A stretch of 64,000 bases of DNA. It comes from Daucus carota subsp. sativus (Eukaryota > Streptophyta > Magnoliopsida > Apiales > Apiaceae). Both the position numbers and the translations under genes were made by a program. The stretch covers positions 26,462,558 through 26,526,557 of the forward strand of contig NC_030388.2 of NCBI RefSeq assembly GCF_001625215.2. Reading direction: 5' to 3'. Of this stretch, positions 42,183 through 54,702 are shown one piece after another. The notes under the pieces were generated by a model. That model worked only from the letters and a program-made list of their open reading frames with translations. It did no database searches and had not been told where the DNA came from. Position 1 is the first letter of the stretch. Each line of letters starts with the position of its first letter.

Positions 42183-44420
42183 TCAACTATATGCTACTTG
42201 TATAATAAAAACCAACAATACCACCATTGTTAACTGTTCGACGATCCCTACTGGCATTGCAGAAGCTGCAAATGTAAAGATCACATTGAATTAAAACCTC
42301 TTATAATGAACAAACCAGTTTCTGTTCAAATGAACAAAACCTTAGGAACTATAATTGCTAAAGATATAGAGAGTGAAAACAGAAAAAGAAAGACATTGCA
42401 GTCATGATATGTCGCACCTCTATTAGAATTTTTATCAGGCAAAGTTGATGGTGAAGCAGATGACGATGGTTTCAATATTGAGATCCCAAGATTTGCACAG
42501 TCCGCTCCAAGTGCACCTTATATGAGATATATTCTTAGTAAATACAATCAAAATTTACGACACTGAGCAAGAATATGATTGAATTTTTTCGGCATATTTC
42601 TTGCTTCTTACAATCTCTCAAGCATGGCAAATAAGTGGCGTTGAGCAGATTATAGTAATCTTTTTCACATTGACAAGTGTATTGAAATTGGGCTGTCTTG
42701 TTACATTTGCCTCCTCCGCAGTCAGCCCAACGACAAGCTACAATAGAGCAGAATCATGGACTGAATATGCTTAAACTAAAGTATAGGAATCAGGAAATAC
42801 ACAAATATAATTAACCACAGATGAAAGAGGTTTATTACGATCAAAAATTGATGCATTAGTTGGTTTGTCTTCATCCTGAACAGGGGCAGGAGCGGGGGCT
42901 TTTGTGTGTGTGCAAGAATAGTCCATGCTACCTGAAAATCAATTCAAACTATCCGCATCAAGATGACAACAAAATCCATCTGAAATTAATAGTTTATACA
43001 TATACTTGAACGATCAGTTCCTGACTACGAGTCTAGTACAGTACAAGATGTCCGGTGACAAATTAAATTATTTTATATTCGACTTTGGCATATAGCAGAT
43101 TAATTATTTATAATCTTCGACTCTGGCTATTATAACTCTAACTTGTGCAGACATAGTAGACCTGATTATGGCATAGCAAGAGTCTTGATCTAAAAGGAAA
43201 TGAAAAATTAATATTAGTTTGGTTTTCTTTGACCTGTTATGATTCATACAAGAATCTGTCCTCTTTAGATATATTTACATATACACAGTCCACATGCTAC
43301 ATCGACTAAAAAACTTGAAAGCAAAAAGTGAAAATGTCTAAAGCGTAAAATGGCTAAAGGTTTTTACACAATCATTTTGAAGGACATACTATAAAGATTG
43401 GGTAATGTTTAAATATTACAACGCCACTGCTAATGCTAGGATAGGGAAATCCACTGGGAATATGACGGAAATATTCGTCACTGCTTGCCCTCAGTTAAGT
43501 ATGATACAAAGCAGTATATTTGAATCAACCAAGGAGTACTTGCTAGCTAATACTCACGAGAAACTACATCCCAGATCTATATAGTTAGGCAAAACCTCCG
43601 TAACTCCACTAGACAATGAGTTTTATTCTGCTTAATCAACATCAGAGATTTGTTTCTCTCTGTTTTTCGAAGCAACCAGTAACTTAACATCTCTATGACT
43701 GTAATGAAACCATACATATTCCTACAAAGATACAATCCAAAACATATGCTGTATTCACTCTCTAGAAACTTTCTAAAATGAAGTTACCTAAACAAGTTGA
43801 CCTCTCAGTCTTATAGTAACATATAGTCATATTCCACTACAATACTTGGCCTATTAATTCTACAAACATTCCAATTCGCGAGCCCAATAATTCCCAAATT
43901 TGATCATCAAGTCAACAAATACATGGATACAGAGATACTGATGCAAACATAAATAATCGGAACTCGAAACAGAGAGAGAGAGAGATTTACAATTGGGGAT
44001 GATACAAGGGAGAAACCTAAAGTCCCCATCATCGTCCGAGAAAGATTGCTTCCAACCAGGCTCACACTCACAACTAAAAAAGAAAGTGCTATTTTGCGAA
44101 GCTTTGCAACTCCCTTTCCCACATTCTACAGCTTTACAAACGTTATCTACACAAAATCATAACAAACACACACATTCAAACTCACACAACCATCATACAT
44201 TTGTAAAAAGCCCATGAATATATAAAACCTCAAAGCATGCATCATCAGAATAAACTGAACTAAACAAAATAAAAATTAACCATGAAGAGATAAACATAAA
44301 GTTACCAAATATAGGAGAGAAGATCGGAGCCAGATTCAAGTCATCAATAGTGTCACACCAGCAAGTTTGCAAGAAAAGAAACAGTAAAGCTACAAAAATG
44401 AAAGTTGTTGTATGTGCCAT
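42183..44420 (-). CDS. Small EGF-like, probably GPI-anchored cell-surface protein
   Basis: Six minus-strand exons (44420-44306, 44146-43991, 42931-42839, 42737-42612, 42516-42418, 42265-42183) join in phase to 223 residues. Residues 1 to about 23 are a signal peptide (MAHTTTFIFVALLFLF). Exon 2 has an EGF-like module, DNVCKAVECGKGSCK ... CECEPGW ... FLPCIIPNC. Exons 3-4 hold a proline- and alanine-rich stretch (APAPAPV) and a second module, PCRWADCGGGKCNKT ... CQCEKDYYN. The last 20 residues are hydrophobic (MVVLLVFIIQVA) with no following charged tail, as in GPI-anchor signals. Plants have uncharacterised secreted proteins annotated as Notch-like or EGF-like with this layout; I know no established function. 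An in-frame GTG lies upstream, but the ATG at 44420 gives the signal peptide. Confidence 0.82.
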
Positions 44421-44512
44421 GGCTGCGAATCTGCAGATCACTTGCTGAGGAAGAGGACAACAAGAAGATGCACTTTGTGTACGTGACTTTATCTATGTGT
44501 GTAATAATGTGT

Positions 44513-44525
44513 ATAAATATAATTT
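44513..44525 (-). promoter_or_regulatory. Candidate TATA box of the EGF-like gene
   Basis: On the minus strand TTATATTTATAC lies about 95 bp upstream of the start codon, a plausible distance for a plant TATA box with a 60-bp leader. Confidence 0.4.
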
Positions 44526-44529
44526 ATTA

Positions 44530-45094
44530 ATGGTTAGAAGTTGCTGTATATTAATGACACTTTTTTTAGACGCGGGATATTAGTTTCTCGTTAGATTTTC
44601 TAGTGTGTAGCTTTCCAACCGTCCCTATTTAATGTCTTTGACATTTTTTTAGCCTTTAGGCCTTTCTTTTTGGATTTTATTTTTTTCCAAACACCACATG
44701 TGTACACATATTTAGAACTGGTATGCAACGTGGCAAATCTACTTTTTAAGGACGGGACATCGAGTGGATGGGAGAGTGTTATAACTTATATCCATCCCGA
44801 TCTCCGAACAAAACCCAATCTTCATTACCGGATCGATCTTCGTCAAGGATTTTTTTTTTTCTCCATCCACGGACCAAACAGGATTTGGGAATATCCGCGA
44901 TGATTCAGGAATTTTAATTTGAACAAAAATTTATATTTAAATACAACTACTCTCCTTTTATTAATGCACACTTTTAAAAATAATTTTAATAAGGCTAGTA
45001 TCACGTTTCTTCCTTTCTTATATTATCTTAGATGAATCACTTAAGTCGGTGAACATGATTGGTGATCCTAATGATCCAGGTCGAAGATGAATTA
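44530..45094. other. Intergenic DNA upstream of the EGF-like gene
   Basis: No gene is supported. A plus-strand open frame (44670-44903) contains words such as ACGGGACATCGAGTGGATGG that look like old repeat sequence, not a gene. Confidence 0.35.
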
Positions 45095-45331
45095 CTACCT
45101 CCATCCCAAATTAGATGAGCTCATTGACTTTGGGCACGGATTTTAAAGTCCATTGACCGCATAACTACATTACTTATTTTTGAAATTTTATTTTTTCAAA
45201 TAAAAATTTAAATATAAAATTTTCATTTACATAAGAAAAATTTTAAAAATAAATTTCGAAACTATACGGTCAATGCATCTTAAGTTACATGCCTAAAATC
45301 AACTAGCTCATCTAATTTGGGATGGAAGGAG
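45095..45331. mobile_element. Stowaway-type MITE
   Basis: CTACCTCCATCCCAAATTAG to CTAATTTGGGATGGAAGGAG, with TA on both sides (45093-45094, 45332-45333). About 30 bp of the arms pair well. Confidence 0.85.
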
Positions 45332-47991
45332 TATATTACATAATCACGATTTTATAGACGACCCAATACAAGATACAACACTGATACAAGTGGTCATCAA
45401 CAGTTTCACCCAATAATAATGCCAATCCCAAACAATGTTTTAATGCCGGAAAGGCCAGGGCCCGGTAAAAAGTGAACCAACTATGTTTTGAACAAATTAA
45501 ACAAACATCGAATGGACCCTGACAAAAGAAAACATGCAATGGACTGGGCTTTAAATAACAGTGACCGGGCTTGAAAGACAAAAGTTGCTGGACAGTTCTC
45601 TTGACCATGGACCTGCTAGAGTGCTAGTGCTCGAATACATTTTCCTAATCAATTTTTTACAAAGTCTTTTTGAAACAAATTTTTTACAGTTAATTATCCA
45701 TTTTTTTTCATACATACCATTCAATTCTATCCAATTTTTTCCATTATTTGATACATATTTTAAGATTTCTACAAATTATAATTTATTTTTTTTAATTTGT
45801 TTTGTTTCTGAATAAAAATGTAAATAATATATTTTTTTTCAGAGAGTTGAAAAACAGTTGAAAATAATTTATGAAACCATAAATTTTAAAATTATTAAAA
45901 TAATTGCTGAATCATCTCTCCTAAAAAATATATACTCCATAATCTACGGAGGGAGTAGCATAATATATGACAAAAGTTTTATCTTACAAGAAAGTTTGAG
46001 TGAATTTTTCTCTGGAATTACGTTTATTATGCCAACCTAAACACGGCATTTTAGGTGATATCAAAATCACGGGCTCAAAGGCCCCTACTAGTATGAAAGC
46101 ATCACGGATTGTAAATTCAAGTACTCCCGTCAACATACAACAATCCTTGTATTTTTGTCAAGTACGTAGCGGGGAATATTTTAGCAAGGATTTATTGATT
46201 ACGATGGTTACATATATGTACACAGTGTTATTAAAGATTTTGGAGAAACCGTAACATTTAGGACCACTCGAATGGAAGACGAAATGTTGGTGGTAGATGT
46301 GGCCAATTTTGAGCACCAAACAACATGTCATTACCCATACAAATTGTTAGAATCATAGAAGAATACCAATGTGCTACAGACACTAATCATCAATCCAGTA
46401 TTGCCAAATATAAAAAAATGTATACGGCGTTTGTGTCGATGTGTGTAGCTTGCTTTATATCACCATCTTATGACAATGTGTTGAAACTCATGGTTTGTTT
46501 GTTTTTTGCTAGACACGTCGTACACTCGTACCCATATCAACTACCGAATCCAATGCACTCCCACCTTCACACCGAAGTTACGGGCCGTTTGGGTGTGCTT
46601 ATTGTTTAAAGTAAAAAAAGTGAAGTAAGAAATTAGAAGTTAATTAAGATTACGAGTGATTAAAGTATTTGAGAAAATAGATTATGAGTGATTAAAGTGT
46701 TTGAGAAAATAGTAGAAGTCATGAAACACCAGCTGTATATTATATTTGAACAGTATTTATCTCATGTATTATCTATATAACAAACTGACTAGTAGACCAC
46801 AAGTTAAATATCAACTTGAAGACCCTCATTTTTCATACCCACATTTTTTACACCACCCATTGGACGGTTTGAAACATTAGCTAGTTACTATGTGATAGAC
46901 TCATGAGCTGTATTCTATGAATTTTCCCCATATTATGTATTCTAAAATTTAGAAAATATATTAGAATTTTAATATTTAACTAGAGTTTTAAATTATTTTA
47001 TTAAATTTATGATATCCAATTAAGATTTTACATCATGTTTAGAAGTTTGATAATTATATAATTTGGATTTTTAAATTCATTAAAATATGATAATATGGAA
47101 ATGTTTGATGAATTTTTTTACACTTACGAGTTTTGTGGGTTGCTCAATATATTTTATATTTTTCTAAATCCCGTCATAAAGCCTACGGTGTTTGTGCCTC
47201 AAATCCTAAGAATTCTACACCAATTTTTTTTTTTTAGAAATCAGTATAAAATCAAAATCAAATATAATTAGTTAAAAATCTATTATTATCAATTCATTAT
47301 ATCAATTAGAAATCCGATTTAATACAATTGTTTTATTTGCAATCCTTATTTTCTTTGAACAAAATTAGAAATCCGTGCTTAAAAAACCAGACACTAGTCG
47401 AAATTTTGAGTAATCATTATCAGCCACCAGCTATCATACTAATATTCGATTTAATTAGATTCGACAGACTATTAATGATTCATCAGTCATTTTTACGTCC
47501 GAATCAACTGCACTTTTAGGACATTTACGGTGAATGATGGATATTAAAGTTGCAGGTTTAAGTTCAATCCTTGTGAGACAAATGAAAATTCATCGGATCC
47601 GATTCTATTGACACAAGAACCACCCCTCATTTCAATAATAATACGGATAAGACAATTTCGGCTCACGCGGATAGAAAAAATTCTACTATAATAGAGTACT
47701 ATTCCAAAATTTATTAATTACGTATCCAAATTTGACAGGCTCCATTTGTATCACATACACTTTACAATGCATTAAAAGCTCGGAATATTATGGTCCTGTG
47801 TTTCTGGCCTTGAGCTCCTTCCATAACATTCTCCTCATAATGGAGTATACTTCCTTTAGTTGTGACCGTTTGTCTCCGACCTGTTTGAGAAAAATATATT
47901 GCATATTATAAGAGTAAAAAATAGAACAGTCATAAAAGTATTAATTTTATAGTAAAACATGATTGGTATTTGATACACATAATTTAAAATC
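45332..47991. other. AT-rich intergenic DNA, nothing supported
   Basis: One end of a possible hAT or Harbinger-type element (GGGCCGTTTGGGTGTGCTTA, about 46580) was seen without its partner. A 32-bp unit, GAGTGATTAAAGTRTTTGAG and following, is repeated twice at about 46649-46712. A CGATTTAAT-rich patch lies at 47280-47500. Confidence 0.4.
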
Positions 47992-48008
47992 AAGATAGAC
48001 ATCTGTGT
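47992..48008. repeat. Left target-site duplication of the LINE tail
   Basis: AAGATAGACATCTGTGT, identical to 48166-48182. Confidence 0.88.
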
Positions 48009-48165
48009 CAAGGAAAAATCATGATTGTCAGAAAAAATGCTAACAAGGTAGCACATGAGGTGGCTAGAATCCCATGTTTATTTTTTCGCGTCTCATCCTA
48101 CGTGTTTGTTGGAGGCTCTTTCTTTTGATTCTTCTAGTTGAATGCAATCCGTTTAATTTCAAAAA
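48009..48165 (+). mobile_element. 5'-truncated LINE: RNase H tail only, with target duplication
   Basis: The 157-bp insert encodes NANKVAHEVARIPC, the C-terminal helix of the LINE-type RNase H (NxxAHxLAR), and ends in TTTCAAAAA, a short poly(A). It is flanked by a perfect 17-bp direct repeat, AAGATAGACATCTGTGT (47992-48008, 48166-48182). Poly(A), long target duplication and severe 5' truncation together are the hallmark of target-primed reverse transcription by an L1-type LINE. Confidence 0.88.
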
Positions 48166-48182
48166 AAGATAGACATCTGTGT
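48166..48182. repeat. Right target-site duplication of the LINE tail
   Basis: Identical to 47992-48008; the A residues before it belong to the poly(A) end. Confidence 0.88.
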
Positions 48183-48951
48183 TATTTTCATCTAAAATAT
48201 AATACAAAATTTTCTCATTAATTTCAAATGTTTACTTTATAAGGGGAATACTCATGATTTTGGTAAATGGCTTCTTTTGACCTAATAATTTGTTTCAAAT
48301 ATATTTTCTTACTTCTTTTATTTAAATTCCTACCTTTATAGTTAAAAATCTTTTTTCCATTAATTTTAATAATTTACATTGCTATTTCTTGACCGATTAT
48401 TCAACTTAATTTACTTATAAAAAATAGTTGGATTCCAATCCAGTATTCAATTATTTTAATTACAAATAATATTTAGTTTATTTCAAATAAGGATACAAAT
48501 ATTTCCAACAAATAGACCTGCCTCCGGCCCCTCGTTTTGCTAAACGAAGTGGGTCAATCCATCCTCTAGATATCCAAAAAACTCGACACAAGAATTTTTG
48601 TCATGCATGGTCTGCACTCACTTACACATGCTTTCTCATCCTCCTCACATTCACAGCCTCAAAATCAATCAAAAAACACATTCTATTCCCCTAAAGCCAA
48701 CTTTAACTTGTTCAATTTTAAACTAAAACATTTCACATGTTTGTCACGAAAACTGCAAAGAAATTTACTTTTTACTTCTTTTCCTGAGAGTCCGTTTACT
48801 GGTGTAACATTTGTAACAGTCATCTGTTATAACCAAAGTAACAATTTTAAGAAGTGCATAAAGAACACAAGGATGGTCTTGTCATAACATTCTCCTCGTA
48901 TCTCCTCTGTTTCTCTCTCGACACACTCTGAATTACAAGGAAGCGACAAAT
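48183..48951. promoter_or_regulatory. Upstream region of the IQD gene
   Basis: AT-rich to about 48500. The last 70 bp before the ATG is a CT-rich leader (TCTCCTCGTATCTCCTCTG). An open frame at 48603-48887 upstream on the same strand has no family resemblance. Confidence 0.4.
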
Positions 48952-50593
48952 ATGGGGAAGGCTAGCAAGTGGATTAAGAACTTACTGACGGGGAAGAAGA
49001 GTTCCAGCCATCAGGCAGTCTTAGTGGATTCTCAGCAGTATCCGAAGACTCCTGTATCTGAATCAATGGCAAGCGCGAAGGATAAGAGAAGGTGGAGCTT
49101 CCGAAAGCCATCAAGTACCACTGAAACATACCTGGACGCAATTTCAAATGTTAAGATAACAGTAGAAGCTGAGGACGAGCAAAAGAGGCGTGCTTTGGCA
49201 GTTGCAGTGGCAAATGCTGCGGCTGCTGATGCTGCAGCCAAGGCGGCAAATGAAGCTGTGATGAGACTGACTTGTTCTTCTTCCCCTTGGACGGCCACTA
49301 CTTTAGTTAAGAACATTGCTGTGGCTGCTGAAGGTTCAGCACAGCCCGCGGATGAAGCAGTGAGGAGACTGACTTGTACTTCCCACCGCGTAGCCACTTC
49401 AGTTGAAGATACTGCTGCAACCAAAATTCAATCCGTTTTCAGGTCTTATCTGGTATGTGCTGCAAATTGTTCTATTGCAAATTATGTCATGATGCATATA
49501 CCGTAGAATATAATTCAAAATCATCCTAATTTTAGGTCAAGCAGTTCAGAGATATACTTACTGAGTCAACATAATAGATCTGAGAAATTGTAGCAGTGTT
49601 ATCTAGAGGAGTCCTATAACAGAAAGGCCATGTGTTACATATGAATTTTGACTAGCACTTATTCGATTTACACAGGCAAGAAAAGCATTGTTTGCATTGA
49701 AAGGACTGGTGAAGCTACAGGCACTGGTGAGGGGGCATCTAGTGAGGAAACAGGCTACTGCAACATTTCGGTGCTTGCAGGCCTTGCTGACAGTTCAGGC
49801 TCGAGCTCGTGCCCGAAGAATCAAAATGATTAACGAACCAAATCCATATAACCCAGAGGTAATTAATGTACACAGAAAATGTTGATTCTTAAGTCTTTTA
49901 TTGTCAGTTGTTTGGTTGATGTTTATCCGCATACTGAAGTTTGTTTACTACTCATGACAGGACGACCACATTAAGATTGTGGAGATGGATATAGGAGTAC
50001 CGAGAGGCAGAGCAAAGAACATAATAGGCTATTTCAACAATAAACCAACAGACAACAGATACTCCACCTATCAGCACCAATACTCGAAACAAAATCATCA
50101 ACAGATTTCGCCAGCACCATCAGCTATCACTGACATGAGCTCAAAATCAAAAAGCGGGCATTTTAATGATTTTTTCCACAAAACTTCATACAGGAGTCCT
50201 CAGTATAATCCATCTATGGATAACTATAAACCTCATCAGTCAAAAGTTCATTTCTCGTATAAACAAGAGAATGACAGGTGTTATGATTACCAGTTCTCGC
50301 CAAATTACATGGCCGATACAAAGTCTTCCAAGGCTAGATTGCGATCACAAAGTGCACCAAAACAGCGTCCTGCAGATACGTTTCAACGCCAACCAAGCAG
50401 GCGGAGAGTATCTCTTGAGGGGAAGAATTTGCAAAGAGCTGTACGGATGGAAAGATCATCTTCACTCGTCTGCTCAACTCCACAGAATTACCACCCTTGG
50501 TCAGAGCTCGATCAATCAGCAATTTCAATGAAAGATAGTGAATGTGGATCAAACAGTACATTGTTGACAAATTGCCGTCACTACAGATTTTAG
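48952..50593 (+). CDS. IQD family calmodulin-binding protein
   Basis: Exons 48952-49452, 49676-49858 and 49961-50593 join in phase 0 to 438 residues. The start [18 protein letters not shown] is the standard IQD N-terminus. The IQ67 domain spans the first intron: [12 protein letters not shown] at the end of exon 1, then [20 protein letters not shown] and [19 protein letters not shown] in exon 2, giving three IQ motifs. A phase-0 intron at this point is characteristic of the family. The C-terminal part is basic and serine-rich, with [12 protein letters not shown] near residue 355 as in DUF4005-bearing members. IQD proteins bind calmodulin and scaffold it at microtubules, plasma membrane or nucleus, often shaping cells. 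Exon 1 carries long alanine runs (about residues 82-105). The ATG is the first of the frame. Confidence 0.95.
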
Positions 50594-53500
50594 CCGAATA
50601 GTCATCCTGTTATTTCTGTCAATACAGGTTCAGGAAATGAATGTTGATTGCCTCTGTTCAGGAAATTAGATACTAATTGACAGAGGACCAGGTGGAATGT
50701 GTACACAACTATAGTATAAGCTACATATATCTGATTATTTGTAAAATTATGACAAAAGCCTTGGAGCATTGACTTCCAAGCTACAGTCAGAAGTGTAAAG
50801 TCTGCAGCTTGATCTTAATACTATGGCTTTGAGTTAAACGCTGTTCAAATGTGTTTTAAAAGGCAGCAAAACAAGAAAAATTGCAAGCTCCTTTTGTTCA
50901 TATTGTCGTGAAATTTTTTATGAAAATTGGTAAAAAATGATCATATCAGAAAATTTATTTCTTTTCTGAAATAAGTAGTTCATTTTTCAAAGGGATTTTC
51001 CTGCTTCAGAAAACATTCTATTCCCCTAGTACCTAACAAACGCGAAAAATTTAGACCAGTAATTTAGCAATGCAATAAAGAAAATTCAGAATACTGAAGT
51101 TTGTAAATCAAGAACAGAGACGAGGAATCAGACTGAGATTCAAGAGAATAGCTGTATAGTGGAAGTTGAGAAGATTAAAGTTAAGAAAGAAGATACGCAC
51201 GATAAATAATCAACAAAGCTGATCCAATGGTAAACACATCTGCCACATTTCTTCATGATTGTTTCTTCCCCTGAAATAATCCTGCAAAATATTAAAAGAA
51301 TGTCAGTCCTCTAGAACACCCTCTGAGACAAGGTTCTCTAGAAAACTAAAGTTACTAAAATTGCTGATGTGTAATCAAACTCAACCTTACTGATTGCAAT
51401 ATTTATAAATAAAAGATTAAACTGAAATTATGTATGAAAAATTGACAACGAGTTGAAAATAGTGATGATCCTCCACTTACAAAATCGAGACTCTGAAAAA
51501 CACCTCAAGTATGGGCCAATGAGTAGAACAAAATACAAGGTGCAAATCTTTTCTATTCCGGAAATTAAAACACCTGGAAGAAATAATATAAACCCATCAG
51601 AACAGGAAGCACATAACGATGGTATTGATGAATCTTTATACTCTCAGCCTTCAGGGTCTGATAAAGGAACACTATATGTACACATATCAAAATGGGACAG
51701 TTCCGATTATTATTACAAGGCAAGAAAGTAATTTAATCATCTATGTGATGTAAGGGATTTTTTGTGTAATTGCTAGCACATCGAAATATAAAAGTAAAAA
51801 CAAAAATTAAGCTACAAAACAACCCAAATAAAAGTGATCATAAATCAAGCATTTAGGCCAGATAAAGCATGGTGGGAGAGAACACATAAGAATGTTTGCA
51901 AAAAGGAATACACAATATAGAAAACACAAATGAAGCACATGTAATCCTGTGCATAACAGTATAAGTAATCTTATAACCAGTGTTCAAAAAAATTGCTATC
52001 CTGAGCAGTAGAAGCTTTTAACGGTTAAGAAAAGTCTGCTTAAGTTCACTTCTAAAACTTAAGCTGAGCATCAATATATGTATTTAATTTTTTTATATAT
52101 TCAGTAACGTATTAGCAAAACTAAGAAGAGACAATAATATGGTAAAAACAATCTAAACACAATCTAGTACTATCTACTAGAGTACTTTCAATCTATTATT
52201 CAAATTTTAATATTAGGAAAAACAGAACTCTACATGATATAAAAAAAACAGAAATTATTTAATCAACACCTCTTTGACGGCTCGATCAGCTTAATGATCG
52301 CTTAATCTCAAACACGCTAAATCACCCGTCTGTTATAAAAATAGAAGCACATTATGCCCTGATTAGAACACTACTCATAACTAGATAATAAGAGACCGTG
52401 AATGAGTATGGATGGCAGAAGAAGGATAGTGATATATGATAACCGAACAGCCCTATCATGTCTAGAACTTAGACAATCCAACTTTCAAATGATTTATGTA
52501 CAGCGTATTGAATGTATCAGCAATAAAATATGCAAGTCGAGTCTAGTTAACTTCACTTCAAACACTTTGATTCAAACTAGGCTCTCAATTCATTGTGATT
52601 TGCAACACAACTAACAAGCAAGTAACTTCCCAGTAACTGCCTAGTAACAAGCAAGCAAGTCAAGTAGTCAACAACAAACGAGTGGCAAAATATTTATGTA
52701 AATTGTTATCTTTGAATTTGATAACTCTGTCATAAGAGTAGTGTTATTGCTTGTACAACATTCTGCATTGTTGCTTCCCTGACACTATTGCTTAATACCA
52801 CCAAGAACATTACCAATAGAGACACATTTTAAATAAAACTTAGTTCAACAATGCAATCTGAAAATATCAGACAACTCTAGAAGAATATATGAGCATGGGT
52901 AGTTCAGATATAAGAAAGATACCGCAGAGCAAGAAGATTAATAAGACTAACAAATTAGTCTTACCTCCAACAATAAGTACTAAGCTACAATAAGTTGCAT
53001 GCTCAGTCAAGTTAATTAATCTCCTTAACAAAACATATTTTACAAAATCATGACAAGTTAAAAGACATAGTAGTATGTTGATATGACACAGGAAACAGAG
53101 ACTTTGATCCATCCAACTAAACATCATTTTTACCTAAATGCAAGAAAAAATCATTCAATACTAATAGTAAGGATAAATATACCAAAATTTCAAACTGAAA
53201 CATACAAACATACTCAAAGCTTAATGACAAAACTAGGATATTCCCCTGTACACGCACACCAACAAACACAACTAGTCCACTCTTAAGCAACAAGTGACTT
53301 AACACCGGGGATCAATTCACTACAAATCCAAGTGTGCTGAAGGTGCAACCTTTAAATAGAGCTTCACCCTATGGCATTGCATATATTACCGAAAGATGAT
53401 ACAGAAAAAAATTCATGTATGAGAAGTTGACAACAAGTAGAAAATAGTGATATACTTCACAAAATCAAGAAAATCTAAAACACCTGAAGTCCTGCACAAT

Positions 53501-54471
53501 TAGTAGAATATCATAATACAAGGTATTAAGGTAAAATCCTTTTATTATTCCTTTATGTTGGATAATTTGATTTTCCCTTTCTTAGTAAAACTAGTTCAAT
53601 AACACATGAATCTTAATTGATCATTCAGCAGAGGACAACGGTATCACGGTAGATCACAAAAATCTATAAACAGATAAATACGTTCCAAGTCCTAGAGTTT
53701 CTGATATATACTACGCAGATTTCAGAGAACAGCTAAACTCAGAAGAACACGTTATCTTCACGACCTTCCTATTCCAGGTATTAGCAATAAAGGAACAATT
53801 TGAACCCATCCAAATAAGAGCAAAGTTATCAGTGGCATTGACAACGGTCTTCTGATTATAATTTCCCTGGTAAAGGAATAACGTAAATGGGCAAAGATAC
53901 ATCACTCACATTGATGACACTGTTCTGACTATTATTTCAGGGCAGAAAGGTATTCTATTACAAGCACATTGTAACATACAAGTCAAAATTTTCGAACTAC
54001 ACAGAATCTAAGAAAATTCAAATAAAAGATCCCAAGGGGATCATGAAGCCCTAATAAGGCGAAGCGGGTCAGAGCACATTGAGAATGTTTGTGGGAAACA
54101 AACAAAAGCGTAAACACAAGCAAAACATCTTCAATCCTAATGTATATTATACTAATAAGTACATTTAAGACCATAAATTAGTAAAATTCTACTGATATAC
54201 TGTCTAAAAGTTAAAACACGGATATATTGCACGTGCAAGTAATACTTATGTATGTAGGTCATCCAACAATTATATAGCTTGATCCATAAATCTAAGTGAG
54301 CTAAATTCACTTGGGGAAATAATTAGATTGAGTTAAGATCTTGAGTCATCTAATTTGACAAATCAATTAGCTATCAAGCCAGTATACTATGAGATTACAT
54401 TAAACAATAACTAGACTTGAAAAGGCAGGGAACAATGAATGTACTAGGTTGAACATCATTTTTTCCCCACT
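50594..54471. other. IQD 3' end and the presumed long 3'-UTR intron of the first F-box gene
   Basis: 50594-50860 is probably the IQD 3' UTR. On the minus strand, 51281 downward resembles the second 3'-UTR exon of the neighbouring F-box copies (acceptor TTTTGCAG/GATTATTTCAGGGG, then GCAGATGTGTTTA). The interval up to the donor at 54698 would be one 3.4-kb intron. Inside it, 51430-51735 and 53410-53955 are diverged copies of one another. No other gene is supported; a 92-residue frame at 51453-51731 lies in the first copy. Confidence 0.4.
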
Positions 54472-54690
54472 ATTTACCACTTTTCTTTTGTGATTCAAAC
54501 CCCTTATGGAAAACAAGGCTTTTGGTGAACTTGACAATTGACTTGACATCCGTGAGATGAGCTGCAAAAGGAAGCTTCTTAGTTTCTTTCTTTCTACGGT
54601 CATAAAATTTGTATCCAAAAACAAGTTTAATCCAACAAACTGCTCAGCACCCAAATAAAAATACGCCCGATCTAACTCCAAATCAGTTTC
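54472..54690 (-). pseudogene. F-box C-terminal fragment (partial duplicate)
   Basis: This repeats the last 70 or so codons of the adjacent F-box gene, including YLGAEQFVGLNLF and a diverged SFLLQLISRM... where the intact copies have LPFPAHLTDV. It ends just before the stop of the intact gene at 54703, so the two lie head to tail. It lacks an F-box and start, and the frame shifts within the duplicated part. It is a partial duplication and not a gene. Confidence 0.75.
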
Positions 54691-54702
54691 AAGATTACCA
54701 CT

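Noticed and set aside
48603-48887. 94-codon open frame just upstream of the IQD gene
   Set aside because: Probably promoter or leader sequence; no homology recognised and no splice link to the IQD start.
49032-49424. 130-codon minus-strand frame opposite IQD exon 1
   Set aside because: Antisense shadow of the alanine-rich coding exon.
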